Of a stretch of DNA of 5,511 nt, positions 1-5,405 are shown piece by piece. Source of the DNA: Planctomycetota bacterium (GTDB lineage: Bacteria; Planctomycetota; Phycisphaerae; Sedimentisphaerales; Anaerohalosphaeraceae); contig VRUF01000198.1 in the NCBI GenBank assembly GCA_019456245.1, positions 1 to 5,511 on the forward strand, read 5' to 3'. The position numbers and the translations under genes were made by a program. The notes under the pieces were generated by a model, which saw nothing but the letters and a program-made list of their open reading frames with translations, made no database searches and was not told where the DNA came from. Positions within the stretch are counted from its first letter, which is position 1; the number at the start of each line of letters is the position of its first letter.

Positions 1-2
1 AA

Positions 3-1910
3 ATGGCACGATCCGCAGATAAAAAATGTGTTGTTCGCTTTGAACCAAGCGGACTGAAAACCGAAGTCGCCAAGGGCAGTACTGTCCTTGAAGCAGCGCA
101 TAAGGTCGGTGTCTACCTGTCCAGTATCTGCGGCGGAGACGGTTATTGCGGCAAATGCAAGGTGGTTGTAAGCGACGGGCATTTCAAGACCAGACCAACG
201 GGCCTGCTCACACCGGAAGAAATTCGTGAAGACATTGTTCTGGCCTGTCAAACAAAAGTTCTGTCGGACATGACCCTGACAGTTCCAAAATGGCATCGTC
301 TCGAAGCCGGCCAGATACTTACAGACAGCGATGCAAAACGATTTGGCGATATCAAAGGCGACGCGGAACAGGGCGCCCTTGAACTGGACAGTCTCGTTCA
401 AAAGATATACCTTGAGATGAACCCGCCAAGTACAAAAGATCATATCGCCGACCATGAACGGTTGTATCTTGGCATCCGTGAAAACATAGATGCCCCGATA
501 ATTCAAACCGGATTTCGTGTACTGCAAAAACTTTCGCCGCAATTAAAAAAAGCTGACTATAAAGTAACAGTTACCGTTGGCAGCCGAGGCGGCACTCTGG
601 AAGTTGTCGACATCGAAGCCGGAGACCGCAGCAAGACAAATTTTGCTGTTGCCGTGGACCTTGGCACCACTACTGTTGTTGCACATCTGATCGATCTAAC
701 CATCGGCGAAACGGTCGATACAGAGGCTACCTATAACAGCCAGATAAGTTTCGGCGAAGATTATATTCGCAGAATTATTTACGGCGAACAAAATAATGCT
801 TTCGATGAACTGCAAAATAGAATTGTCCATGACGTCAACGATTTGATCGTGACACTCGCCGTCAGGCAAAAAGTCGACCTGCAGGACATAATCGCTTGTG
901 TGTGCGCCGGCAATACGGCAATGGTGCATTTCCTGCTCAACCTGGATTCAACGGGTATTCGCAGAGAACCGTTTGCGGCATCGGCAGCGTTTGTTCCTGC
1001 TATAAGAGCCGCCGAAGCAGGCGTTCAAATCAACAAACGCGGACTGCTCTATTGCCTCCCCGGCGTTGCGGCGTATGTAGGAAGCGATATTGTCGCCGGA
1101 GTGCTGGCAACGGGTTTGAATACCGGCGGCGGAATATCACTTCTGGCAGACATCGGAACTAACGGCGAGGTTGTCCTCGGTAATAAGGAGTGGATGGTTT
1201 GCGCATCGAGTTCGGCGGGACCGGCATTTGAAGGCAGCGGCGTCAAACACGGCATGCGAGCAGGCAGCGGAGCGATAGAAAAACTCAGAATCAATGAAGA
1301 TGGCTCCATAGAAGTTGATACTATCGGCGAGTCACATCCGATCGGTATTTGCGGATCGGGACTTCTCGATACACTGGCCGAATTGTATAGGCATGGTATC
1401 ATCGACAGGACCGGGCGATTCTGCGAAACCGGCGACAAAAGATTGACAGAAGATGACGAAGGTTTGCAATTCCAACTGACGCCTCCATCCGGTGAATATT
1501 CCGAAATTGTGATCACACAGGCCGACATCGACAATCTCATCCGTTCAAAAGCCGGTGTATTTTCCGCGATACGAGCATTGCTCAAGGCTACCCAGCTTGA
1601 ACCGGAAGACCTGGAATCGGTATATCTTGCCGGCGGATTCGGCAACTTCCTCGATATCAATCAGGCAATTGTTATAGGAATGCTGCCTGATGTGTCCAGG
1701 GACAGAATTCACTTTGTGGGCAATACAACTATCGCGGGCGCAAAGCAGGCGCTGCTAAGTCGAAAATCGTTTGAAACATGCGAAAAAATCGCTGAAAGCA
1801 TGACCTATATAGATTTAATGAGTGATGCTGGTTATATGGAAGAGTTTGTCCGTGCAAAGTTCATACCGCACACGGATCTCTCTCTTTTTCCAAGCGTTCA
1901 AAATGTCTAA
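3..1910 (+). CDS. acsV: AcsV/RACo: ATP-dependent reductive activator of the corrinoid iron-sulfur protein
   Basis: The product (635 aa, the usual RACo size) drives ATP-dependent one-electron reduction of inactive Co(II) in the corrinoid iron-sulfur protein back to Co(I), repairing oxidised cofactor in the cytoplasmic Wood-Ljungdahl methyl branch. The N-terminal ferredoxin domain (about residues 8-95) has the CX5CX2CX29C pattern, C43, C49, C52 and C82, expected to hold a [2Fe-2S] cluster. A linker follows, then an ASKHA-type ATPase with DLGTTT (219-224), CAGNTAMVHF (301-310), DIGTNGE (383-389), SAGPAFEG (404-411), GICGSGLLD (448-456) and AGGFGNF (543-549), the RACo/DUF4445 signature. The ATG at position 3 gives the expected short lead into the ferredoxin fold, but only two bases precede it, so no ribosome binding site is visible and an earlier start cannot be excluded. 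Related RACo proteins activate O-demethylase and other methyltransferase corrinoid proteins. The acsD and acsE neighbours support the Wood-Ljungdahl member. Confidence 0.93.
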   Translation: MARSADKKCVVRFEPSGLKTEVAKGSTVLEAAHKVGVYLSSICGGDGYCGKCKVVVSDGHFKTRPTGLLTPEEIREDIVLACQTKVLSDMTLTVPKWHRLEAGQILTDSDAKRFGDIKGDAEQGALELDSLVQKIYLEMNPPSTKDHIADHERLYLGIRENIDAPIIQTGFRVLQKLSPQLKKADYKVTVTVGSRGGTLEVVDIEAGDRSKTNFAVAVDLGTTTVVAHLIDLTIGETVDTEATYNSQISFGEDYIRRIIYGEQNNAFDELQNRIVHDVNDLIVTLAVRQKVDLQDIIACVCAGNTAMVHFLLNLDSTGIRREPFAASAAFVPAIRAAEAGVQINKRGLLYCLPGVAAYVGSDIVAGVLATGLNTGGGISLLADIGTNGEVVLGNKEWMVCASSSAGPAFEGSGVKHGMRAGSGAIEKLRINEDGSIEVDTIGESHPIGICGSGLLDTLAELYRHGIIDRTGRFCETGDKRLTEDDEGLQFQLTPPSGEYSEIVITQADIDNLIRSKAGVFSAIRALLKATQLEPEDLESVYLAGGFGNFLDINQAIVIGMLPDVSRDRIHFVGNTTIAGAKQALLSRKSFETCEKIAESMTYIDLMSDAGYMEEFVRAKFIPHTDLSLFPSVQNV

Positions 1911-1913
1911 TGA

Positions 1914-1934
1914 TTAATGTTGAATGTATAATGA
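1914..1934. repeat. Three imperfect 7-base AATG-type direct repeats
   Basis: Directly after the acsV stop codon there are three tandem heptads, TTAATGT, TGAATGT and ATAATGA, followed by a partial ATGATT. The last units create a perfect TATAAT (1927-1932), but no -35 element lies at a proper distance, so I do not call a promoter. The role is unknown. It may be a remnant of a dispersed intergenic repeat, or simple slippage in low-complexity DNA. Confidence 0.4.
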
Positions 1935-1939
1935 ATGAT

Positions 1940-1994
1940 TCGGCCTTTCTCCTTCGCCAAGGCTATGGAGAACAAGTACGGCCGAGATATTTTT
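1940..1994 (+). terminator. Compound hairpin plus T-run in the acsV-cooC gap
   Basis: TCGGCC (1940-1945) pairs perfectly with GGCCGA (1980-1985). Inside it TTCTCC (1947-1952) pairs with GGAGAA (1967-1972), with unequal internal loops of 1 and 7 bases and a 14-base apical loop. CCTT/AAGG (1951-1954/1959-1962) offers a competing small hairpin. Four bases after the outer stem comes TTTTT (1990-1994), so the element could act as a weak terminator or processing site that lowers cooC-acsD-acsE expression relative to acsV. It could equally be one copy of a dispersed palindromic intergenic repeat; no second copy is in this window. The pairing is seen; the function is inferred. Confidence 0.45.
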
Positions 1995-2008
1995 AGTAAA
2001 GGTAAGTA

Positions 2009-2761
2009 ATGGCAATAACAATCGCTATAAGTGGAAAAGGCGGATCGGGTAAGACTACCCTGTCGGCTATGATAATACGAGCGATGATAGAACAATCGGC
2101 AGGAAGTATTCTTGCCGTCGATGCAGATCCTAATTCCTGCCTTGCCCTGACGATGGGCGTGGAAGTAGAAGGAACCATTGCCGAAATTCGTGAACAGTCA
2201 CGGAACAAAAAAGATAATGACGGCATGGATCGCTCGCGGTTTTTTGAATACGGTATTCAAAGTATCGTAGCCGAGGCCAATGGGTTTGACCTGCTGACTA
2301 TGGGCCACCCTGAAGGGCCCTCCTGTTACTGTGCGGCAAACAATCTTTTAAGGCAGTATGTCGATGGTCTGAGCAACTCGTATGACTTTGTTATATTGGA
2401 TAACGAGGCCGGCATGGAGCACTTGTCACGCCGGACAACAAATCACGTCGATCTGCTCTGCATAGTTGCCGAACCGACCGTAATCGGAGAGGTTACCGCT
2501 AAAAGGATCGCGCAACTGGTAAGCAATCTGCCGATAGAGGTCAAACAGTCAGGCGTGATATGGAACAGAGCCGACAACGCCATTGACCTGGACGGTTTAA
2601 AGGAGCTTGGCTGCATTCCGTATGATCAGGATCTTTATGATACATCCAGGCAGAGCAAGACGATTTTCGATCTTGATAAAGACAACCCCGCTTTCATGGC
2701 GGTTAAAGAAATACTCGCAAAAAATTTAAACTATAAGAGGAAATCAAATGCCAGTACCTGA
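2009..2761 (+). CDS. cooC: CooC/AcsF-type P-loop ATPase, nickel-insertion accessory protein for CODH/ACS
   Basis: A 250-aa cytoplasmic MinD/SIMIBI-class ATPase that helps load nickel into CO dehydrogenase (CooC) or acetyl-CoA synthase (AcsF). The deviant Walker A motif GKGGSGKTT spans residues 9-17, with the signature lysine K10 and P-loop K15. VDADPN (37-42) follows, and a switch-II-like stretch ILDNEAGMEHLSRRT lies in the second half. C106-Y-C108 is the CXC motif that in CooC dimers binds the metal at the dimer interface, which favours a metallochaperone over a Min or Par protein. The ATG at 2009 is supported by AAAGG (1998-2002) six bases upstream. The 3' end overlaps acsD by 14 bases, suggesting translational coupling. 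Whether the target is the AcsA-type CODH cluster, AcsB, or both cannot be read from this sequence. Confidence 0.9.
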   Translation: MAITIAISGKGGSGKTTLSAMIIRAMIEQSAGSILAVDADPNSCLALTMGVEVEGTIAEIREQSRNKKDNDGMDRSRFFEYGIQSIVAEANGFDLLTMGHPEGPSCYCAANNLLRQYVDGLSNSYDFVILDNEAGMEHLSRRTTNHVDLLCIVAEPTVIGEVTAKRIAQLVSNLPIEVKQSGVIWNRADNAIDLDGLKELGCIPYDQDLYDTSRQSKTIFDLDKDNPAFMAVKEILAKNLNYKRKSNAST

Positions 2762-3701
2762 AATTGTAAATAGTTTTGCCGGATCGATTAATCGAGTAAC
2801 GCTCGGAGCGACAAAGGAAACGGGCGGCACACGCACTTCAACGGTAACCATTGGCGGCTCAACCAATGTAGTTTACGGTGGTTCCAGCGCCGACGCGGGC
2901 GAAAAACCTGTTATCGCGATGGACGTCATAGATACCAGGCCCCAGGATTGGCCCGATGTTTTGGGTAAGTGTTATGAAGATGTGTTTGACAGCCCCGGCA
3001 ACTGGGCAAAAAAATGCGTCGATGAATATGGTGCAGATATGATTTGTCTGACTTTTGACGGTATCCACCCCGATACCGGCGACAAAGACGGCGACCACGC
3101 TGTTAAAGTTACTCAGGACGTACTCGGTGCTGTTGGAGTGCCGCTGGTGCTCTGGGGTTGCGGCAACAATGAAAAAGATAATCAGATCATGCCCAAGGTT
3201 AGTCAAGCGGCAAAAGGCGAAAACTGCCTGATCGGACCGGTCGAAGAGGACAATTACAAATCGCTTACCGCTATTGCCCTGGCAGACGGTCATCACCTTA
3301 TCACAAAAGCCCCTCTGGATATTAACATCGCAAAGCAGGTGAATATTCTGACATCTGACATGGGTTTCCCGCTGGAAAAGATAGTAACGTTCCAGGCAAC
3401 CGGCGCGTTGGGTTATGGCATCGAATACGCTTACTCGATTCAGGAACGCCAGCGCATGGCGGCTCTGGGCGGCGATAAAATGATGGCTATGCCGGCTATC
3501 TGCGATGCGGGATACGAATCATGGCGTGTTAAAGAGGCCAAGATGGAATCTGACGAATGGGGCCCGGTCGATGACAGAGGTCCGATGTGGGAAGCGGCTA
3601 CGGCGATCTGTCTACTGCAAGCCGGTGTCGACATAGTTCGAATGCGTCACCCAAAGGCAGTTGCAACAGTAAAAAAATTCATTAATCAAATTTGGAAATA
3701 A
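2748..3701 (+). CDS. acsD: Corrinoid iron-sulfur protein small subunit (acetyl-CoA pathway, CdhD/AcsD family)
   Basis: A 317-aa TIM-barrel subunit of the heterodimeric corrinoid iron-sulfur protein. With AcsC it cradles the cobamide that takes a methyl group from AcsE and hands it to the A-cluster of acetyl-CoA synthase. The length matches the family (a little over 300 aa). Recognisable blocks are the N-terminal NSFAGSINRVTLGAT, the central FDGIHPD, LWGCGNNEKDNQ (135-146) and ATGALGYGIEY (217-227), a family hallmark. No Fe-S cysteine motif is expected, because the [4Fe-4S] cluster belongs to AcsC. The start at 2748 has a strong AAGAGG (2735-2740) seven bases upstream and lies inside the end of cooC. 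The partner acsC is not adjacent on either side within the window, although it is often encoded close by. It is probably outside the window. Confidence 0.94.
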   Translation: MPVPEIVNSFAGSINRVTLGATKETGGTRTSTVTIGGSTNVVYGGSSADAGEKPVIAMDVIDTRPQDWPDVLGKCYEDVFDSPGNWAKKCVDEYGADMICLTFDGIHPDTGDKDGDHAVKVTQDVLGAVGVPLVLWGCGNNEKDNQIMPKVSQAAKGENCLIGPVEEDNYKSLTAIALADGHHLITKAPLDINIAKQVNILTSDMGFPLEKIVTFQATGALGYGIEYAYSIQERQRMAALGGDKMMAMPAICDAGYESWRVKEAKMESDEWGPVDDRGPMWEAATAICLLQAGVDIVRMRHPKAVATVKKFINQIWK

Positions 3702-3740
3702 TTTCGCATATAATAATACTTTTTAGAAAGGGTGTACAAG

Positions 3741-4553
3741 ATGCTCCTTATTGGTGAACGAATCAATGGAATGTTCGAAGATGTCAAGCAAGCCATTGCG
3801 GATAAAAATAAAGCAGTCATACAGAACCTCGCAGCAAATCAGACTAAAGCAGGCGCAACATTTTTAGACGTAAATGTCGGGACCGCCGCAGCCGATCAAG
3901 AGGGAACCATGCAATGGCTGATTGAAGCGATTCAGGAAACCTGTCAGACAAGTCTGTGTCTGGATTCGCAAAAATTCAATGTCATCCAGGCTGGGCTTAA
4001 AGTGATCAATCCTGACAATGGGGTGCTCCTTAACTCTACCCCTTTGAACAAAAAAACTGACGAAGAAATATTGGATAAATTTATTGAAACAGCCCAGCAA
4101 GCCGGACCGAAAGTTTCGATTATCGCGTTGACTATGGACAAAAACGGCGTTCCGCAAGATACCGATACGCGTGTCGCGATTGCAGCTGAGATCGTCCAAA
4201 AAGCGATGGAAAAAGGGTTTGACACGCAAAAACTGTTCGTGGATCCGATCATTTTGCCGGTTAAAGTACCTAATGCCCAGGCTCAGCCCCAAAACATTCT
4301 CGCGGCAATTGAGCAAATAAAATATCTCTCTGACCCCGCTCCGCACATTACAATGGGTCTGTCAAATCTTTCCCAGGGAACGAACGAAAGAAGTTTGATA
4401 AATCGCACTTTTATTACTATGGCACTCTCTCGCGGCATGGACTCTGCGATTGTCGATGTCCTTGACAAAGACCTGATGAACGCGGTGGCAACTTCTGAAA
4501 TGCTGATGAACAAACAAATATATTCAGACAGTTTTCTAAAGGTCTGCTTTTAG
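3741..4553 (+). CDS. acsE: 5-methyltetrahydrofolate:corrinoid/iron-sulfur protein methyltransferase (MeTr)
   Basis: A 270-aa pterin-binding TIM barrel that transfers the methyl group of methyl-tetrahydrofolate to Co(I) of the AcsC/AcsD protein, linking the folate branch to acetyl-CoA synthesis. The sequence follows the Moorella MeTr as I recall it through its length: GERINGMF at 5-12, LDVNVG at 42-47, LCLDS with D75, LLNST with N98, FVDPIILP with D168, GLSNLSQG with N209, LINRTF, and the C-terminal YSDSF. D75, N98, D168 and N209 correspond to the four pterin-contacting residues of the family. I chose the ATG at 3741 over the in-frame GTG at 3732. It matches the family N terminus (MLLIGERING) and AAAGGG (3727-3732) lies eight bases upstream. 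MetH and MtrH methyltransferases share the fold, but the single-domain length and context favour AcsE. The gene is the last of this rightward set. Confidence 0.94.
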   Translation: MLLIGERINGMFEDVKQAIADKNKAVIQNLAANQTKAGATFLDVNVGTAAADQEGTMQWLIEAIQETCQTSLCLDSQKFNVIQAGLKVINPDNGVLLNSTPLNKKTDEEILDKFIETAQQAGPKVSIIALTMDKNGVPQDTDTRVAIAAEIVQKAMEKGFDTQKLFVDPIILPVKVPNAQAQPQNILAAIEQIKYLSDPAPHITMGLSNLSQGTNERSLINRTFITMALSRGMDSAIVDVLDKDLMNAVATSEMLMNKQIYSDSFLKVCF

Positions 4554-4573
4554 TAAGAAAAATCCTACTAAAA
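4548..4573. terminator. AT-rich hairpin spanning the acsE stop codon
   Basis: TTTTAGTA (4548-4555) and TACTAAAA (4566-4573) form an eight-pair perfect inverted repeat, extended after one mismatch by GA/TC around an AAAA loop. The acsE TAG stop lies inside the left arm. It sits between two convergent genes, where a bidirectional terminator would be expected. Neither strand carries a clear T-run immediately after the stem, and the stem is nearly all A:T, so an intrinsic terminator is only possible. It may instead protect the mRNA 3' end. Confidence 0.35.
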
Positions 4574-4612
4574 AATTGCGCGTTAATACGTATGTAATTT
4601 CCATCGGATTCC

Positions 4613-4644
4613 GTGGTGGTGGTGGCGCACTTTGCAAAAAGTGC
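4613..4644. repeat. (GTG)4 tract beside a GNRA-capped hairpin
   Basis: Four GTG triplets (4613-4624) are followed by GCACTTT (4627-4633) and AAAGTGC (4638-4644), a perfect seven-pair stem closed by GCAA, a GNRA tetraloop. No T-run follows on either strand, so this is not a standard terminator. It lies downstream of both convergent genes and could act as an mRNA-stabilising 3' structure or be a copy of a dispersed repeat. The rest of this 128-base convergent gap shows no gene. Confidence 0.5.
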
Positions 4645-4681
4645 CATGACAAATAGGTGTGTTTCAAGGGTTATTGTAAGG

Positions 4682-5140
4682 TTATGTTGTTGGTTTAAAT
4701 CGTGCGTCAAGCTTGAAAAGCTGCTTCACCGGCAGGTCAAGAACATCAGAAATGGCAATATTCAACTTTATTCTAAGTTCTTCAAGAACCTCTTGTATTC
4801 TTTCCGGGCTTTCGGCTATGACAGTAAACCAGACATTGAACTCATCCGATCTCAGATAGCTGTGTGTTATTTCAGGATACGAATCTATTATCTTAGAAGC
4901 GGACTCAACGGCACTGTCAGGGACTCTTACAGCAGCCAAAGTGCTGGCATAGCCCATCTTGTGCGAATTAACGCTTACTCCGATACGCCTAATCACGCCT
5001 GATTCCATTAATGCCTGAACCCTTTGAAAGAGAGTTTCTCTATCAATACCAAGCCTGTCGGCAATACTACCGTATGGATCGGGAGAAATCGGAAAGTCCA
5101 TCTGCAACTCTGTTATGATCTGACGGTCCAAATTATCCAC
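4682..5140 (-). CDS. ahbA: AhbA-type siroheme decarboxylase (Lrp/AsnC-like fold)
   Basis: The product (152 aa) belongs to the AhbA/AhbB/NirDL family, which decarboxylates siroheme to 12,18-didecarboxysiroheme, the first step of the alternative heme pathway of anaerobes and archaea. An N-terminal winged-helix HTH (about 1-55) begins LDRQII and has the family-specific DFPISPDPYGSIADRLGI, ending VIRRIG (49-54). The ligand-binding half has KMGYAST (61-67), THSYLR (92-97) and EFNVWFT (100-106), then LDLPVKQLFKL near the C terminus. These resemble AhbA more than AhbB, which usually has an SHCY...WPY version. The start is GTG at 5140-5138, with GAGG (5151-5148) seven bases upstream. AhbA normally works with AhbB, which is not in the window. 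A plain Lrp-type regulator is the main alternative, but the PYGSIADRLG and THSYLR/FNVWFT blocks argue against it. The divergent cobA supplies the siroheme route. Confidence 0.82.
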   Translation of the reverse strand: MDNLDRQIITELQMDFPISPDPYGSIADRLGIDRETLFQRVQALMESGVIRRIGVSVNSHKMGYASTLAAVRVPDSAVESASKIIDSYPEITHSYLRSDEFNVWFTVIAESPERIQEVLEELRIKLNIAISDVLDLPVKQLFKLDARFKPTT

Positions 5141-5186
5141 TTAAAATCCTCGTATAACGACAACGAATAACCGTTTACAAATAACC

Positions 5187-5215
5187 ATGATAATAAAATA
5201 GGCAATGCTTGTCAA
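5187..5215 (-). promoter_or_regulatory. Sigma-70-like promoter of ahbA
   Basis: Read on the minus strand, a perfect -35 TTGACA (5215-5210) and a -10 TATCAT (5192-5187, five of six consensus) are separated by exactly 17 bases. Transcription would start near 5180, leaving a roughly 40-base leader before the GTG of ahbA. The sequence match is strong; activity is inferred. Confidence 0.72.
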
Positions 5216-5217
5216 AT

Positions 5218-5245
5218 GTAAGTATGCTCGGGGATACAGCTTTAC
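5218..5245. promoter_or_regulatory. Candidate operator between divergent promoters
   Basis: GTAT (5222-5225) and ATAC (5234-5237) form an inverted repeat around eight bases, GCTCGGGG, within a wider but uneven GTAA (5218-5221) ... TTAC (5242-5245) pair. It lies between the two outward-facing -35 boxes, where one bound regulator could control both ahbA and cobA. The arms are short and no known regulator motif is recognised, so this is weak. Confidence 0.3.
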
Positions 5246-5247
5246 TG

Positions 5248-5276
5248 TTGACTTAAGAAATTATTAACGTTATATT
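5248..5276 (+). promoter_or_regulatory. Sigma-70-like promoter of cobA
   Basis: TTGACT (5248-5253) and TATATT (5271-5276), each five of six consensus, are separated by 17 bases. The predicted start near 5283 lies about 120 bases before the cobA TTG codon, implying a long untranslated leader. It is back-to-back with the ahbA promoter; the two -35 boxes are 32 bases apart. Confidence 0.7.
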
Positions 5277-5282
5277 ATCTGT

Positions 5283-5403
5283 CAGGAAACATGTGCGGTA
5301 ACGCTGGTGTTTCGGGGTTATTAGCAGTAAAAGTAAGGGGAATAATGCCCCCCTGTTTCATTTTTGAAATCTTACTCTTTTATAAATAATCTATGGAGAA
5401 ACA
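5283..5403 (+). promoter_or_regulatory. Structured 5' leader of cobA, candidate riboswitch or attenuator of unrecognised class
   Basis: From the predicted transcription start, CAGG (5283-5286) can pair with CCTG (5352-5355) as a closing stem. Inside it, AAACA (5287-5291) pairs with TGTTT (5308-5312), continuing through a small internal loop to GCG/CGC capped by GTAA, a GNRA loop (5295-5304). Immediately after, GGGGTTATT (5314-5322) pairs with AATAA-TG-CCCC (5341-5351, two-base bulge). This is a three-way junction. Competing pairs exist: AGGGG (5336-5340) with CCCCT (5350-5354), followed by a T-rich stretch like an intrinsic terminator, and TTTCA/TGAAA (5356-5369). The 6-mer GAAACA occurs at 5286-5291 and 5398-5403 (overlapping the ribosome binding site), and its complement TGTTTC at 5308-5313 and 5354-5359, so start-site sequestration could be switched. 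I see no cobalamin-riboswitch B12 box. Folding is by eye; function and ligand are inferred. Confidence 0.45.
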
Positions 5404-5405
5404 TT

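Noticed and set aside
1049..1660. Long minus-strand open frame (203 codons) opposite acsV
   Set aside because: It lies wholly opposite a well-conserved ATPase domain, its translation shows no recognisable domain, and it is an antisense shadow of acsV codon use.
1927..1932. Perfect TATAAT after acsV as a promoter for cooC
   Set aside because: No -35-like hexamer lies 16-18 bases upstream. The hexamer arises from the AATG-type repeats.
2859..3296. Minus-strand open frame (145 codons) opposite acsD
   Set aside because: It overlaps conserved acsD blocks entirely, and no motif or plausible neighbour supports it.
3709..3714. TATAAT before acsE as an internal promoter
   Set aside because: The best upstream candidates (TTTGGA, TTAATC) are at the wrong spacing, and the sequence is simply AT-rich. 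A weak internal promoter cannot be excluded.
3732..3740. GTG at 3732 as the acsE start
   Set aside because: It overlaps the AAAGGG ribosome binding site and would add three residues not found in the family. The ATG at 3741 fits better.
3864..4346. Minus-strand open frame (160 codons) opposite acsE
   Set aside because: It is an antisense shadow of a methyltransferase with all expected residues; the translation has no recognisable family features.
4613..5002. Plus-strand open frame (129 codons) starting in the (GTG)4 tract
   Set aside because: It runs antisense to ahbA, whose protein is clearly recognisable. The GTG start lies in a simple repeat and no convincing ribosome binding site precedes it.
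5277..5405. Cobalamin riboswitch upstream of cobA
   Set aside because: The conserved B12-box-type core is not present, so the leader is reported only as an unclassified structured element.
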